Assembly (NCBI GenBank): GCA_965247265.1
Contig: OZ252002.1
Coordinates: 1,674,001 to 1,738,000, forward strand
Source of the DNA: G965247265 sp965247265
Lineage (GTDB): Bacteria > Pseudomonadota > Gammaproteobacteria > UBA4575
Direction: 5' to 3'
DNA length: 64,000 nucleotides
Part shown: piece after piece, positions 8,669 through 18,658 of the stretch
How the letters are laid out: every line of letters starts with the position of its first letter
How positions within the stretch are numbered: the first letter of the stretch is position 1
The notes under the pieces: generated by a model
The model's database searches: none
What the model was told of the DNA's origin: nothing
Seen by the model: only the letters and a program-made list of their open reading frames with translations
Translations under genes and position numbers: made by a program

Positions 8669-9412
8669 TTAGTGGATTCCTTCTTTACCGAGGTAGACTT
8701 CTTTTACTTTTGCGTGTTGTTCAATCTCAGATAATGTGCCTTGTGCAAGCAATCTGCCTTGATGCATGACAGAAATTACATCAGCAATACTTCGTACAAA
8801 CGACATATCATGCTCGACCACGACGAGTGTGTGCTCACCTTTTAGTTCTTTAAAGATTTCAGAAGTTTTTGCAGTTTCTTGTTCTGTCATCCCTGCTGTA
8901 GGTTCGTCCATTAATAAAAGGCTAGGTTTTTGCATTAACACCATTCCAATTTCAAGCCATTGCGTTTCACCATGCGAAAGGAATCCAGCAGGGGAATCAA
9001 GGCGGTCACTGAGACCTGCTAAATCAATAATCTCATCGAAGTGTTTGCGGCTCTGATTTTTGGAAAATGGATTCATTGTTTGAAAGGGGCCACGTTTTTC
9101 TGACAAGGCTACTTCAAAGTTTTCTCGTACCGTGAGTTCTTTAAACACGGCAGGCACTTGAAATTTACGACCAACGCCTAACACACAAATTTGTCGTTCG
9201 CGTAATTTAGTTATATTAATGCCGTCAAAATGTACCGTTCCAGAGGTAAGCATCTGGCGACCTGTAATCAAGTCTAAAGAGGTTGTTTTACCCGCACCAT
9301 TGGGCCCAATGAGACAGCGTAGCTCTCCTTGATTGACACTAAAATTAAACTCATTGACAACGGAATAATCGTTATACGTCTTAGTGACATCTTTTAAATC
9401 GAGTATGGCCAT
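8669..9412 (-). CDS. Amide/urea-type ABC transporter ATP-binding protein (UrtD/LivG-like)
   Basis: 247 residues, typical of LivG/UrtD. Walker A GPNGAGKTT (about residues 37-45), signature LSHGETQWLEIG, Walker B LLLMDEPTAGM and VVEHDMSFV are intact. The LSHGETQWLEIG form of the signature is the one usual in UrtD proteins. The start codon overlaps the stop of the upstream permease (TAATG), a sign of translational coupling. Its partner is the UrtE-like ATPase immediately downstream. The paralogue in the second transporter is at 31422-32162. Confidence 0.9.
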   Translation of the reverse strand: MAILDLKDVTKTYNDYSVVNEFNFSVNQGELRCLIGPNGAGKTTSLDLITGRQMLTSGTVHFDGINITKLRERQICVLGVGRKFQVPAVFKELTVRENFEVALSEKRGPFQTMNPFSKNQSRKHFDEIIDLAGLSDRLDSPAGFLSHGETQWLEIGMVLMQKPSLLLMDEPTAGMTEQETAKTSEIFKELKGEHTLVVVEHDMSFVRSIADVISVMHQGRLLAQGTLSEIEQHAKVKEVYLGKEGIH

Positions 9413-10484
9413 TATGAAGTTTGCTTGCCTCCATTTCCTGAAAATTTGCCAAGTACTAGTTCAAACAACCCTGTAAGCCCTTTAGGTAGAAACAATACGA
9501 CAGCAAGGAACACGACCCCAAGTATAATTAACCATACTTGTTGGAATGCATCACCCGCATAACTTTGCCCGAGATTAATTAAAAATGCGCCAATAATGGC
9601 ACCAAGCAGCGAAGTGCGACCGCCCACGGCCGCCCAAATGACCATGGAAATACTTAACATAATTTCCATTGAAGTGGGTGATACAAATTGAACAGTCATG
9701 ACCCATAAAATTCCTGCACACCCTGCAATAAATCCTGAAATGGTAAATAAAATAGTTTGATAGTAAGCCACGTTATAGCCTAGAAAACGTGCACGTTCAG
9801 GGTCGTCACGCATGGCTTGCACAATGAGCCCAAATTTTGTACCCATTAGAAATTTTGTCGCTAGAGTTAAAATTGTCAGAAATGCCACACATATCCAGTA
9901 TGTAGTTGCACTATATGGATCGATTTGAGTACCAAATATTTCAAAGGGTGAGGGGGGGGATATTCCATTGAACCCGGCCGTAAAGGGCTGCATGTCATAA
10001 ACCACGCTGTACCAAGCGGCAAGCATAGCCAATGTCATAATAGCTACAAACACGCCTGCAACGCGAGCTTGGAACATCATCCAACCAAAGATAAAGAAGA
10101 AAAATGTTGGAATACCAATTGCTAATGCTAAACCGATGGGCGTTGACCAAAACGGTTCCCAGATCATGGGCAGTGTTTCTAATTCATTCGTTAACATGAA
10201 AGTGGGTATCGGGTCATTTTCAGGATCTTGGAATTGCATTTGCATTGTCGCGCCCATGCCGTATGCACCCATACCAAAAGCAATGCCTTGTCCCAAACTT
10301 AATATGCCGCCATATCCCCACACTAATGAAACCGAAACGGCAGTTATTGAGAAAACAATGTAACGCGAAAATTGGTTTAACGTGAAGGGGTTGTCAAAGT
10401 AGGTGGCAATAATGCGAGTAGCACAAATACAGCAATATAAATGGTCCACTGTGCTTTACGATTATGATACAGATTTCCATTCAT
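9412..10484 (-). pseudogene. Amide/urea-type ABC permease (UrtC/LivM-like), frameshifted near its N-terminus
   Basis: From residue ~35 onward the protein is a complete LivM/UrtC permease: LSLGQGIAFGMGAY, many membrane segments, MRDDPERARFLGYNVA coupling helix and the VGGRTSLLGAIIGAF segment. The natural start is the ATG at 10484, whose frame reads MNGNLYHNRKAQ and one hydrophobic helix (WTIYIAVFVLLALLP), then hits TAA. The downstream frame joins at about 10405, where one base is missing (TTGCC-ACCTAC; a third C or an extra A would restore TYFDNPF). Without correction translation would have to begin inside the second frame. Either a real single-base deletion or a C-run assembly error. Confidence 0.75.
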
Positions 10485-10523
10485 GCGCTTAATTCTCCAT
10501 TCACTATAATATTGTGTTTCAGA

Positions 10524-11427
10524 CTAGCGTCTGGTTTTACCTTCTGTGATTAGTCCTTCAGGTCGAAATCTGAGGAACACAACAATTAATGTAAATAATA
10601 TGAAGCGCGCAAATGTGTCGTTTGTAAAGTATGAAAAAATTGAGCTTAATTCTCCCAGTATTCCTGAGCTGTACATGCTTCCGACAAGCCCGATTCCGCC
10701 TACTACAACCACTAGAAATGCTTCGACAATATATCCACTACCCATATCTGGGAAAAGCGTTTTTAATGCACCAAAAAGTGCACCTGCTACGCCTGCCAAC
10801 CCCGCGCCATATGCAAACGTAATGCTATAAATTCGGTTGGCATCAATTCCAAATGCTCCCGCCATTTCTTTATCCTGCATTACGGCACGAGCTCGAATAC
10901 CCAGTGTCGTTTTATACATGAGGAACCACGTTATAGCTCCAATTACAATTGCAATTATGATAATGAACAGCCTTACTCCAGATAAGTGAATAAAGTTAGC
11001 ATGTATTTGAAAGTCTAAAAATTTTGGTACTCCTACATATTTTGGTTCGCCACCAAAAGTCAAACGTATTCCTTGTATTAAGATGAGTGACAACCCCCAC
11101 GTTGCCAAAAGGGTATCAAGGGGTCGTTGATAGAGTGTCCGGATGATCCCTCGTTCAATGGTCAACCCAAATAAAGCAAGTGTGATAAATGCTAAAGGTA
11201 GGCAGAGTAAAAAGGGAATACCTAAAAACGATTGAAGAACGTAGGTTGTATATGCGCCTAACATGATGAATTCACCATGTGCCATGTTGATTACACCCAT
11301 CGCTCCGTAAATTATCGTAAGCCCTAACGCCGCAATAAAAAATATACTTGCGAGACTAATACCAATAAAAAGTGAATTTAAAAATGGGTATTAAGGAGAA
11401 CGGGGCCCAAAAATCATGTACGCTCAT
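10524..11427 (-). pseudogene. Amide/urea-type ABC permease (UrtB/LivH-like), frameshifted near its N-terminus
   Basis: The body is a LivH/UrtB permease: the YGAMGVINMAHGEFIMLGAY signature, the RAVMQDKEMAGAFGI coupling helix and the FLRFRPEGLITEGKTRR tail. The best start is ATG 11427, with AGGAGG eight bases upstream, reading MSVHDFWAPFSLIPI. That frame closes at TAG after 23 codons, while the body frame has a stop just upstream. Removing one T from the T5 run near 11390 gives a smooth join (FSLIPILNSLFIGISLAS), so a one-base insertion is the simplest lesion. The next intact in-frame ATG is at 11300 and would delete the first membrane helix. The gene is followed by the UrtC-like permease. Confidence 0.75.
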
Positions 11428-11568
11428 TACCTAATTTCCTCCTGAAGCAAACTCAATTGAACTAATGTGGTAAAAAACATTAATTCACATGCTTTTAATC
11501 CAGTCTTATTTTCGATTTGAAAGAGCCCAAGTCGAATTCTTATTGTACTGTGCTCTAGATAATATATT

Positions 11569-11628
11569 ACCTTAATTAATTATAAGTTACCTTATTTAAT
11601 TAGAAATAACCTTAGATTAAATTTCAAC
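11569..11628. repeat. Three direct repeats at exact 20-base spacing
   Basis: ACCTTA occurs at 11569, 11589 and 11609, each followed by an AT-rich stretch of related sequence (AATTAAT, TTTAATT, GATTAAA). The spacing of 20 bases is near two helical turns, as in binding sites for regulators that oligomerise. It lies between the binding-protein gene (stop at 11708) and the UrtB-like permease (start at 11427), so it could be an operator of an internal promoter or a processing region. The AT-richness makes partial coincidence possible. Confidence 0.4.
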
Positions 11629-11707
11629 AGTAATCTGTGAAATTCCGCATGCCGCGGCGACCAATTGAATTAGCCACCGCCCATGCATATTTAGGTTATG
11701 TAAAAAT

Positions 11708-13039
11708 TTAGAGAACGTTCGTCTTAACCTTTCCATCCGGGGTGTGAAGGCCATTAGCCTTACATGCGCCACGCTCAGAATAGATTGACATTGGATCAGG
11801 GAAGACATGCTCATCGGCTTCTTTCACAATCTTGAATTGTCCTTTTGAATCACATATTCCAATTTTTGGCTTCAGCCAGCAATTGAAGTTATCAGGATCA
11901 ATCCAAATCAAGCCTTCAGGTGAAACATCGTCTTCAACTCTCACTCCACCAGAAACATCACGAATCATACGTGGTGTAATGTCTTCAATGTTTCCAGTTT
12001 TCTCAAGGGCTCTCTCAAGTCCGTACTTCCATACATACAGCGACACGTAGGTTTCTTCCATGTTGTAGTGCGTGACACCGCCACCGCCGTATTTACTAGC
12101 AAGGTAGCCTTCCACAAATTTTTGGTTAACGGGGTTATCTAGAGTTTGGAAATACGGTGCGGATAAGAAATGACCAGCACCGGCTTCTGGACCCATTGCG
12201 CGAATTTCAATTTCGCCTGTTGCTAATGCAGCAATTGGCAACTTGTCAGACTTAAAGCCTTCTTGTAAGAACTGCTTGTGCATTGCAATGTCTGAATCAC
12301 CCACAACTGTTGAGAAGATAAAGTCAGGCTTTGCTTGTCGCACTTTGTTGAACACAGGTGTGAATTCAGAACTACCCAGTGGAACATAGTCTTCACCGAC
12401 AATTTCACCACCTGAACGCTCTAACCAAACTTTTGCATTTTTATTGGACTCTTTTGGCCAAACGTAGTTAGAACCAATTAAATAACATTTTGGACCAAAT
12501 TCCTTCGCCATAAATGGTATGGATCAAATGAATGCTGGTTTGCTAATGGCCCTGTATTAATGATGTTTTGCGTACATTCGCGGCCTTCATAACACGTTGG
12601 GTAATAGAATAAGTGATTACGAGACATCACAATGGGCGCTACTGCGCGACGGCTTGCAGATGTATAACCACCGAACACAGAAATTACACGGTCTTTCAAA
12701 ATTAACTGACTAATTTTTTCTGAATAGACTTTAATATCCGATTTGGTATCGACAACAACCGGCTCTATCATTTTGCCTGCTACGCCACCATTTGCGTTGA
12801 TCTCATCAATTACATAAAGGGACACTTGAGTTGAATCTGTTTCTATTACAGCTAAGTTTCCTGTCGTAGACCAAAGCAATCCAACCTTGATGGTTTTATC
12901 ACCTTTCTTTATCCAAGGTGCCGCAGCTGTCGCTTTTGGAATAAAGACTGATGGGAAACCAACAGCAGCTGCAGTAGCACCTACGGCAGATCCTTTTAGG
13001 ATCGCGCCGTCGTTTGTTACTGATAGGTTTATCTTTCAT
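11708..13039 (-). pseudogene. FmdD/UrtA-like amide-binding protein of the first ABC transporter, two frameshifts
   Basis: Three frames together encode a full binding protein of ~440 residues, closely similar to the copies at 16473-17780 and 34385-35692. The start ATG at 13039 follows AGGAGG and reads MKDKPISNKRRRD; the frame must then shift near 13005 to give LKGSAVGATAAAVGFPSV, restoring a twin-arginine signal peptide (RRRDFLKGSA expected). The second shift is near 12530: NQHSFD goes out of frame at GATCC, and one more C gives D-P-I-P-F-M-A-K-E-F-G. Family motifs are intact: GLLWSTTGNLAVIE, GGYTSASRRAV, YYPTCYEGREC and GSNYVWPKESN. Family knowledge: FmdD/AmiC/UrtA proteins bind short amides or urea. 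As written the gene cannot make one polypeptide. Confidence 0.8.
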
Positions 13040-13187
13040 ATATCCTCCTGTTTGCTTGAGAGGGCTTGCTATACCACGATTCAAGAATTGCTAATTGATT
13101 CGATGGTTAAAAGGCATAGCCAGGGCCGATCTCAAAATTACATAATTGAACGTCTTAAGTTCAAAATTTTAGTTATATTACGTATGG

Positions 13188-13209
13188 CCATAAGTATATA
13201 TACTTATGG
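13188..13209. promoter_or_regulatory. Perfect 22-base palindrome in the divergent promoter region
   Basis: A perfect inverted repeat whose half-site is CCATAAGTATA, with no mismatch over 22 bases. It lies 149 bases upstream of the binding-protein start (13039, leftward) and 350 bases upstream of the response-regulator start (13559, rightward), in the only region where both operons can be controlled. It has the size and symmetry of an operator for a dimeric regulator such as the LuxR-type protein encoded next to it. I did not find a second copy by eye. Confidence 0.5.
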
Positions 13210-13558
13210 GCTATAGTGAATCATAAGATAGTAAGAGGGTCAACACATTCGGGCAAATGGCTGCATATTAAGCAAAAGCAAAATTTACATTTTCATTTTT
13301 AAATCAACACAATCTTATACATTTTGGAAAGTTTATTTATTCTAAAACTTAATTAAAAACATATGCTTGAAACATATTTAATGCTTTTAACTTCATACTA
13401 AATTGATATTCACCGAATTTGCACGCTGGCAGAAATTTTAAACATGCGATACAAATGCTTGCTGATCCCATGTATTAATGGGGTTGACCAATATATTAAC
13501 CTGATGCTGCTGAGTAACACATCTAGCATGTAAATTTAAAGGGGGCGTAATAATAATT
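13210..13558. other. AT-rich divergent intergenic region, right part
   Basis: About 350 bases between the palindrome and the response-regulator gene. A short inverted repeat CCCAT/ATGGG lies near 13467-13482. GGGGGCG just before the start at 13559 is a G-rich but poor ribosome site. I find no coding remnant, no RNA gene and no clear -35/-10 pair. Confidence 0.4.
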
Positions 13559-14257
13559 ATGAGTACATTTTCCCCAAATTTTAAAATAATTGTGGCAGAT
13601 GATCATGCATTGGTAAGAGGCGGTCTCGCTCAATTGGTGAAGTTGGTTGAAGAAAAGGTAGAAATTTTTGAAACCAATGATTTTGGACAGACATTAGAAG
13701 TACTTTCTAAGGGCCAAGCAGTTGACCTATTGCTACTGGACCTTCTCATGCCAGGTATGGATGGCGTTGATGGAATAGTGCAAATTTGTAAACAATGGCC
13801 ACAAGTACCTGTAATAGTAGTTTCTGCAAAGGAGAATATCTCTGCGATTCGTAGTGCGCTAAACGCAGGTGCAATGGGATATATTCCTAAAACGTCATCT
13901 CCAGAAGTAATGATGTGTGCAATTAAATTAGTTTTATCAGGAGGTATATATGTTCCTCCACATGTTTTAGGCGCAAGCCCACTATCAGATGAGAATATTC
14001 AAGAACAAAATATTTATTCAGAAAATTCAGGAGCATTGTCTAAATATGGTTATGAACAACTTACATCTCGACAACAAGAAGTATTAGACCTTATGGCTTT
14101 TGGGAAATCTAATAAAGATATTGCTATTGAACTAGGTTTAACGACGGGTACAGTAAAAATGCATTCATCGCGAATCTTTAAAACGCTCAATGTTCAAAAT
14201 AGAACTGAAGCTGTGGCAAAGTTTGCTCAATTGAAAAAAAATAGTGAGTCTGATTGA
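13559..14257 (+). CDS. LuxR/NarL-family response regulator
   Basis: 232 residues: a receiver domain at 8-130 with the acidic pair D14-D15, phospho-acceptor D61 (LLLLDLLMPGMDG) and K111 in IPKTSS, and a LuxR helix-turn-helix at about 168-225 (LTSRQQEVLDLMAFGKSNKDI, then TVKMHSSRI). It binds DNA as a dimer when phosphorylated. It is convergent with the hybrid histidine kinase (stops 100 bases apart), its obvious partner, and divergent from the first ABC transporter operon, its likely target. The linker at 140-160 is Asn/Ser-rich. Confidence 0.92.
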   Translation: MSTFSPNFKIIVADDHALVRGGLAQLVKLVEEKVEIFETNDFGQTLEVLSKGQAVDLLLLDLLMPGMDGVDGIVQICKQWPQVPVIVVSAKENISAIRSALNAGAMGYIPKTSSPEVMMCAIKLVLSGGIYVPPHVLGASPLSDENIQEQNIYSENSGALSKYGYEQLTSRQQEVLDLMAFGKSNKDIAIELGLTTGTVKMHSSRIFKTLNVQNRTEAVAKFAQLKKNSESD

Positions 14258-14357
14258 ACAAATAGAAGATAGATATGCTACGTAATTTTAGAAGTGCGGA
14301 AAAATTTATGCCTGTGGCAGTAATGTCGGTTGATTATATTTATCTAATTACTGTTGA

Positions 14358-16418
14358 TTAAATGTTTTCTTTGGGCATTGGAATATCACCGGATTCAACT
14401 AATAAATGTGAAATTAATGCTCTTAACTTAGCGGGGTGTACAGGTTTTGATAGCACATGGTAGCCGTGGTCTGCGATTTTTCTAACCTTACTTGTGTCTG
14501 CTTCACCGGTAATAATAAACGCAGGAATATAATAACCTAGTGTCTCACTAATTTTACTGATTGTTTCTGTGCCGTTTAAAGCGCCTGGCAGGCTATAGTC
14601 AGCGATGATGATGTCAGGCGCTTTAAGGGGATCATTTATAATACGTATTGCTGTTTCCCCAGAGTTTGCGCAAATTACTTTACAATTCCAAGATTCAAGG
14701 AGTTGTTGAGTTGCATCAAGAACCATCAAATCATCTTCGATCAATAAAATTGAAATATTCTTTAACTCAAAGAATCCAGTTTCAAGAGGACGTACTTCTG
14801 CAACATTAGCTGGTTTATTGCCATAATTTACGATAACAGCAAATCGTGAGCCGCGGTTAATTTCAGATGAATGCTCAATTCCATGTTCAAGGCATACTGA
14901 AAGTCGCCTTACAATTGCTAAGCCAAGGCCTAAACCTTTGCCTCGATCGCGCTCTTTATTATCTAGCTGATGAAAATCTTCAAAAACCGCTTCTTTTTGA
15001 TGTTTTGGTATACCGGGGCCAGTATCGAGCACTTCAATTGATAAAGTATTAGCGCGTCGTCGACACCCCACTAACACACGTCCAGATACTGTGTATCGAA
15101 TAGCGTTTGCAACAAAATTACCAAGTATCTGTTCCAATAATACGGGGTCACTACGAACATATGCGCTACAAGGTGAAATATGTAAGGCAATTCCTTTACG
15201 AGATGCCATTGGTCGAAACCCGCGCGCTACTCTATTTAAGATTTCATGAATAGAAAAGTTTTCAAAATGAGGTTTAACTGCACCTGCTTCCAACTGGGAT
15301 ACGTCAAGTATTGCGTTTAACAAGCGCCCAGTTGATATAGACACAGCATCAATATCTGAGACAATTTTTAATGTATCTTTATCTCGTATCCTTTGTTGCA
15401 ATGCTGTGATATACATTTGCATCGCATGAAGTGGCTGGCGTAAATCATGACTTGCAGCAGCTAGAAACTGCGATTTAGCTCTATTCGCTTTTTCTGCCTC
15501 TTCTTTCGCATCACGAAGACTTTTATCTTGTGCGCTTAAATCATGTTTTAATTTATTAAAACTTCGGCTTAGCATGCCAAGTTCATCACCTCTTGTCATG
15601 AGCTCTTTTTCAAGAGCTGAATCTTCTATATTATGTAAGGTGCTAATTGAATTTATTGTATCAGTAAGAGCATGTAATGGATTTGATATGTTTTTCTTTA
15701 CTACGTAGTAAAAAATTGTAATTACAATACAAATGGTAACTATTGATGCAAGTATGGTAAATCTTGACGCAAGTTTCTCTACCTGACCAGCATATTTTAC
15801 AGAGGCTTGGTTTAAGTTTTCCAGCTCATTGACAAGTGCATCTAGCTCGTTGATTAGCGTTTTTTCGCTTACTGTTACATCTGAAACTAATTCCATGCCC
15901 ATTAGAAATGATCCATCTTCTACATGCCGGAATACTTTTTCTGCTCGAATATTATGAATGCGGCTCGCTTGTCTAACGCTTGCTAATTGGCTAAGAATAC
16001 CTTCGCTATATTCATTTATTAAACTATTGTCATCATCCTGATTTGAAGATGCTTTCACAATAAGATTGTCTGACAAGTCAATTTCTTCGTATATGTTGTA
16101 ATTATTTTCTTGATAACGTCCACGTGCAGCGATATAGAATTCTTCAGCTTCCTTGTCATACACAACCCTATCGCCAACAAAAATAATATCTTTTAAATTC
16201 AGTCTGCTTTCTTGAATTTGAAGGCGTATTGTTTCTGATGAGGAGAAAAGAGGTAAATAAAGATCGGACATCTGTTTTACAACATTGCCTACTGAATTAA
16301 TTTGAGAGAGTGCTATAGTTGTAACGACAGAATATGAAAATATTTCTAGAAATATAATAGTCAGAACTTTTTGACCCACTGACAAATTGTTTATTATATT
16401 TTTAAAATTCTGTTTCAT
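14358..16418 (-). CDS. Hybrid sensor histidine kinase with C-terminal receiver
   Basis: 686 residues. Membrane helix 1 at ~18-39, periplasmic domain ~40-220 (mostly helical, no known sensor fold recognised), helix 2 at ~221-240, HAMP ~241-300, then HisKA with phospho-acceptor H324 (AASHDLRQPLHAM), HATPase with N-box NFVANAIRY, G1 DTGPGI and G2 GKGLGLGLAI, and a receiver domain from ~553 with D607 (IIADYSLPG) and K658. It probably phosphorylates the LuxR-type regulator encoded tail-to-tail at 13559-14257. The binding-protein-like gene ends 54 bases upstream on the same strand, so the kinase may read an amide signal through that protein. Confidence 0.92.
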   Translation of the reverse strand: MKQNFKNIINNLSVGQKVLTIIFLEIFSYSVVTTIALSQINSVGNVVKQMSDLYLPLFSSSETIRLQIQESRLNLKDIIFVGDRVVYDKEAEEFYIAARGRYQENNYNIYEEIDLSDNLIVKASSNQDDDNSLINEYSEGILSQLASVRQASRIHNIRAEKVFRHVEDGSFLMGMELVSDVTVSEKTLINELDALVNELENLNQASVKYAGQVEKLASRFTILASIVTICIVITIFYYVVKKNISNPLHALTDTINSISTLHNIEDSALEKELMTRGDELGMLSRSFNKLKHDLSAQDKSLRDAKEEAEKANRAKSQFLAAASHDLRQPLHAMQMYITALQQRIRDKDTLKIVSDIDAVSISTGRLLNAILDVSQLEAGAVKPHFENFSIHEILNRVARGFRPMASRKGIALHISPCSAYVRSDPVLLEQILGNFVANAIRYTVSGRVLVGCRRRANTLSIEVLDTGPGIPKHQKEAVFEDFHQLDNKERDRGKGLGLGLAIVRRLSVCLEHGIEHSSEINRGSRFAVIVNYGNKPANVAEVRPLETGFFELKNISILLIEDDLMVLDATQQLLESWNCKVICANSGETAIRIINDPLKAPDIIIADYSLPGALNGTETISKISETLGYYIPAFIITGEADTSKVRKIADHGYHVLSKPVHPAKLRALISHLLVESGDIPMPKENI

Positions 16419-16472
16419 GAACCATTCTTGAAAAAAATTTATGCCACAATTTAAAATAAGCTTGAATATACT

Positions 16473-17780
16473 TTAGGACGCCGCTTTGATAATTTTACCA
16501 CTCGGTAAGTGTAAACCAGACATCGTGCATTCGCCTCGTTGAGGATAAAGAATATATGGGTTTGGCGGAATTGTTTGATCTTGTTGAAATAAAAGATCAA
16601 TTTGTCCATTGCTATCAAATCTTCCAATTTTGGGGGTAAGCCAGCTATTAAAGTTATTTTCGTCTATGCGAACTGCGCCTTCCGGAGATTCATGTTCTGT
16701 TAATTCGATTCCTGCAGAGTATTGCCTGACCTTCATGGGATTGATTGCAGCATCACCTTCATTTTTTATAAGCAATTCTATTGCTTTTTTAAAATAGAGA
16801 AATGTTAAATAGGTTTCTTCCATGTTGTAATGTGTTACACCACTTTATCCGTGCTCACTTTCTAAAAAATTATCTACGAACTGAAGGTTCGTTTGATTTT
16901 TCAGGCTTTGAAAATAGGGTGCAGAAAGTATGTGTCCTTCACCGTATTTTGTACCCATGAGCTTCACTTCCATTTCTGATGTTGTTAATGACGCTGTGGG
17001 TAATTTTTCTGGACTAAAACCTGCATTAAAGTATTCTTTTCGAAGTAAAAGATCTGAATCTCCAACTACCGTAGAGAAAATCCAATCAGGATTTAATTGA
17101 TTTACTTTTTTAAAGATTGGCTCAAAATCGCCAAGGCCTAAGGGCATGTATGATTCACCCGCTAACTCACCGTCTGATTTTTCAAGCCAACGCTTTGCAT
17201 TACGATTCGATTCTTTTGGCCAGACATAATTAGAACCGATGAAATATGCTCTCGGCCCGTAATTGTCAACCATATACGGAATCAAGTCATAAGAGTGTTG
17301 ATTAGCAATGGGCCCTGTACAAATAATATGTTGCCAACATTCTCGCCCTTCATAGCAAGTGGGGTAATAAAATAAACCATTGTTCAGTGTTACCAACGGC
17401 ATTACAGCGCGTCGGCTTGCAGAGGTGTATCCACCGAATGTGGCTAAAACATTTTCTTTTAACATCAGATTTAGAATACCTTCGCGGTAGGTTTTCATAT
17501 CTGATTTTGCATCAATTACAATCGGCTCAATTTTGAAGCCAGCAATTCCCCCATTTTGATTAACTTTATCTACCCAAAAAAGACCAACGTCTCGTGAGGG
17601 TTTTTCAATAACGCTAAGGTGACCGGTTAATGACCATAACAATCCAATTTTTATCGTGCCTCGATCAGTAATCCATGGCGAGCGAATCCTCGCGCTCAAT
17701 TTTCTAGGAACAAATGGCGATGTAAACAGCGATGAAACCGCACAAGATGCTTTAAGAAAATTTCGACGATCTATTGCCAT
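16473..17780 (-). pseudogene. FmdD/UrtA/AmiC-like amide-binding protein linked to the kinase, in-frame TAA
   Basis: Codons 1-311 and the remaining 124 are in one frame, separated only by TAA at about 16845-16847. Total length would be 435, equal to the intact copy at 34385-35692. The site reads EHG-stop-SGVTHYNMEETY; the sister protein has KYGGGGVTHYNMEETY. Signal: twin-arginine-like DRRNFLKAS at residues 4-12. Family motifs GLLWSLTGHLSVIE, GGYTSASRRAV, YYPTCYEGREC and GSNYVWPKESN are present. There are no transporter genes with it: it sits between mgdD and the hybrid kinase on the same strand, so a sensing role is more likely than import. AmiC of Pseudomonas, a sensor from this fold, is a precedent. 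Whether the stop is real or an error cannot be told here. Confidence 0.75.
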
Positions 17781-17933
17781 TACATGTGTACGCCAAGCGA
17801 ATTTATGAACAATAAAATATTAGTTCATATAGAACACTGTTGCACACCTACAAAATGAATGGTTAATGCTGTGAAACAGCTTGTTTTAACAAATTATTGT
17901 CAAATGTTGTGACTTTGCCTCATGCATTCAAGC

Positions 17934-18656
17934 TTATGTAGCCAATGCTGTCAAAGTAGCTGCGCCAATCACTTGGCCTTTGAATTCTTGCATCGCATCA
18001 AGCAAAGCGTCCCAGCAATATTCTGCTGTGGCACTCTCACTTAATACAAAGTAGTTAGTACAGGCGTTAAGATCATGGCGAATAATGATTGCACCTAAAC
18101 GAGCAAGTGATGTTTGTGCAATTGTATTGTTATTAAAATTCTTAGTACGTAAGTCGATAGCACATAATTTTGCAAACATATCCGGAGCTTCATCTCCAGT
18201 AATTGAAAAACATGTGTGGCTGTCTTGCCGCGGCATAATAAACCCACAAGGGCTAGCGTTTTCTGCGTAATCGTGATGCCATTTCTGTTCAAGCATTTCT
18301 GGTGTGTTGGTTGTTTGCTTTATACTTTCTAATATTAAAATATCGCTGTTACCTAGTCTTGCAATCAGGCAATCATCATTATTGGCTAAAGTGACATTAA
18401 TATTTTCTGGAATTTTAATGTTCTGTTTTTCCAGCCATTCGCATGCGCCGGTTCCTTTAAAACCTATTCGTTGTAAAAAACTTAAATCGCAAAGTGCTAA
18501 ATTATGAGCACGTTCAACTTCTTCTTCCAAATCACTTAAAGAAGAAACGGTTGAATAGTTATTTAGCTTTGACCAAGTTGCATGTGAAGATTTAAATTTC
18601 CGATATACGAAACTTCGTCTTATAAATTCATCGGGAGCAATTGTAGAGTTACTCAT
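17934..18656 (-). CDS. mgdD: N-methylglutamate dehydrogenase subunit D (sarcosine oxidase gamma-like)
   Basis: 240 residues, similar in pattern to sarcosine oxidase gamma subunits (ALCDLSFLQRIGFKG, a CAIDLR block, and a SLARLGAIIIRHD stretch near the C-terminus). Subunit D is part of the four-subunit N-methylglutamate dehydrogenase, which oxidises N-methylglutamate to glutamate and formaldehyde or methylene-tetrahydrofolate. Its start is two bases after the mgdC stop. The order mgdA-B-C-D (soxBDAG-like) is complete and unbroken, which supports this over a plain sarcosine oxidase, because gmaS and mgsABC lie just upstream in the same run of genes. Confidence 0.88.
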   Translation of the reverse strand: MSNSTIAPDEFIRRSFVYRKFKSSHATWSKLNNYSTVSSLSDLEEEVERAHNLALCDLSFLQRIGFKGTGACEWLEKQNIKIPENINVTLANNDDCLIARLGNSDILILESIKQTTNTPEMLEQKWHHDYAENASPCGFIMPRQDSHTCFSITGDEAPDMFAKLCAIDLRTKNFNNNTIAQTSLARLGAIIIRHDLNACTNYFVLSESATAEYCWDALLDAMQEFKGQVIGAATLTALAT

Positions 18657-18658
18657 AG

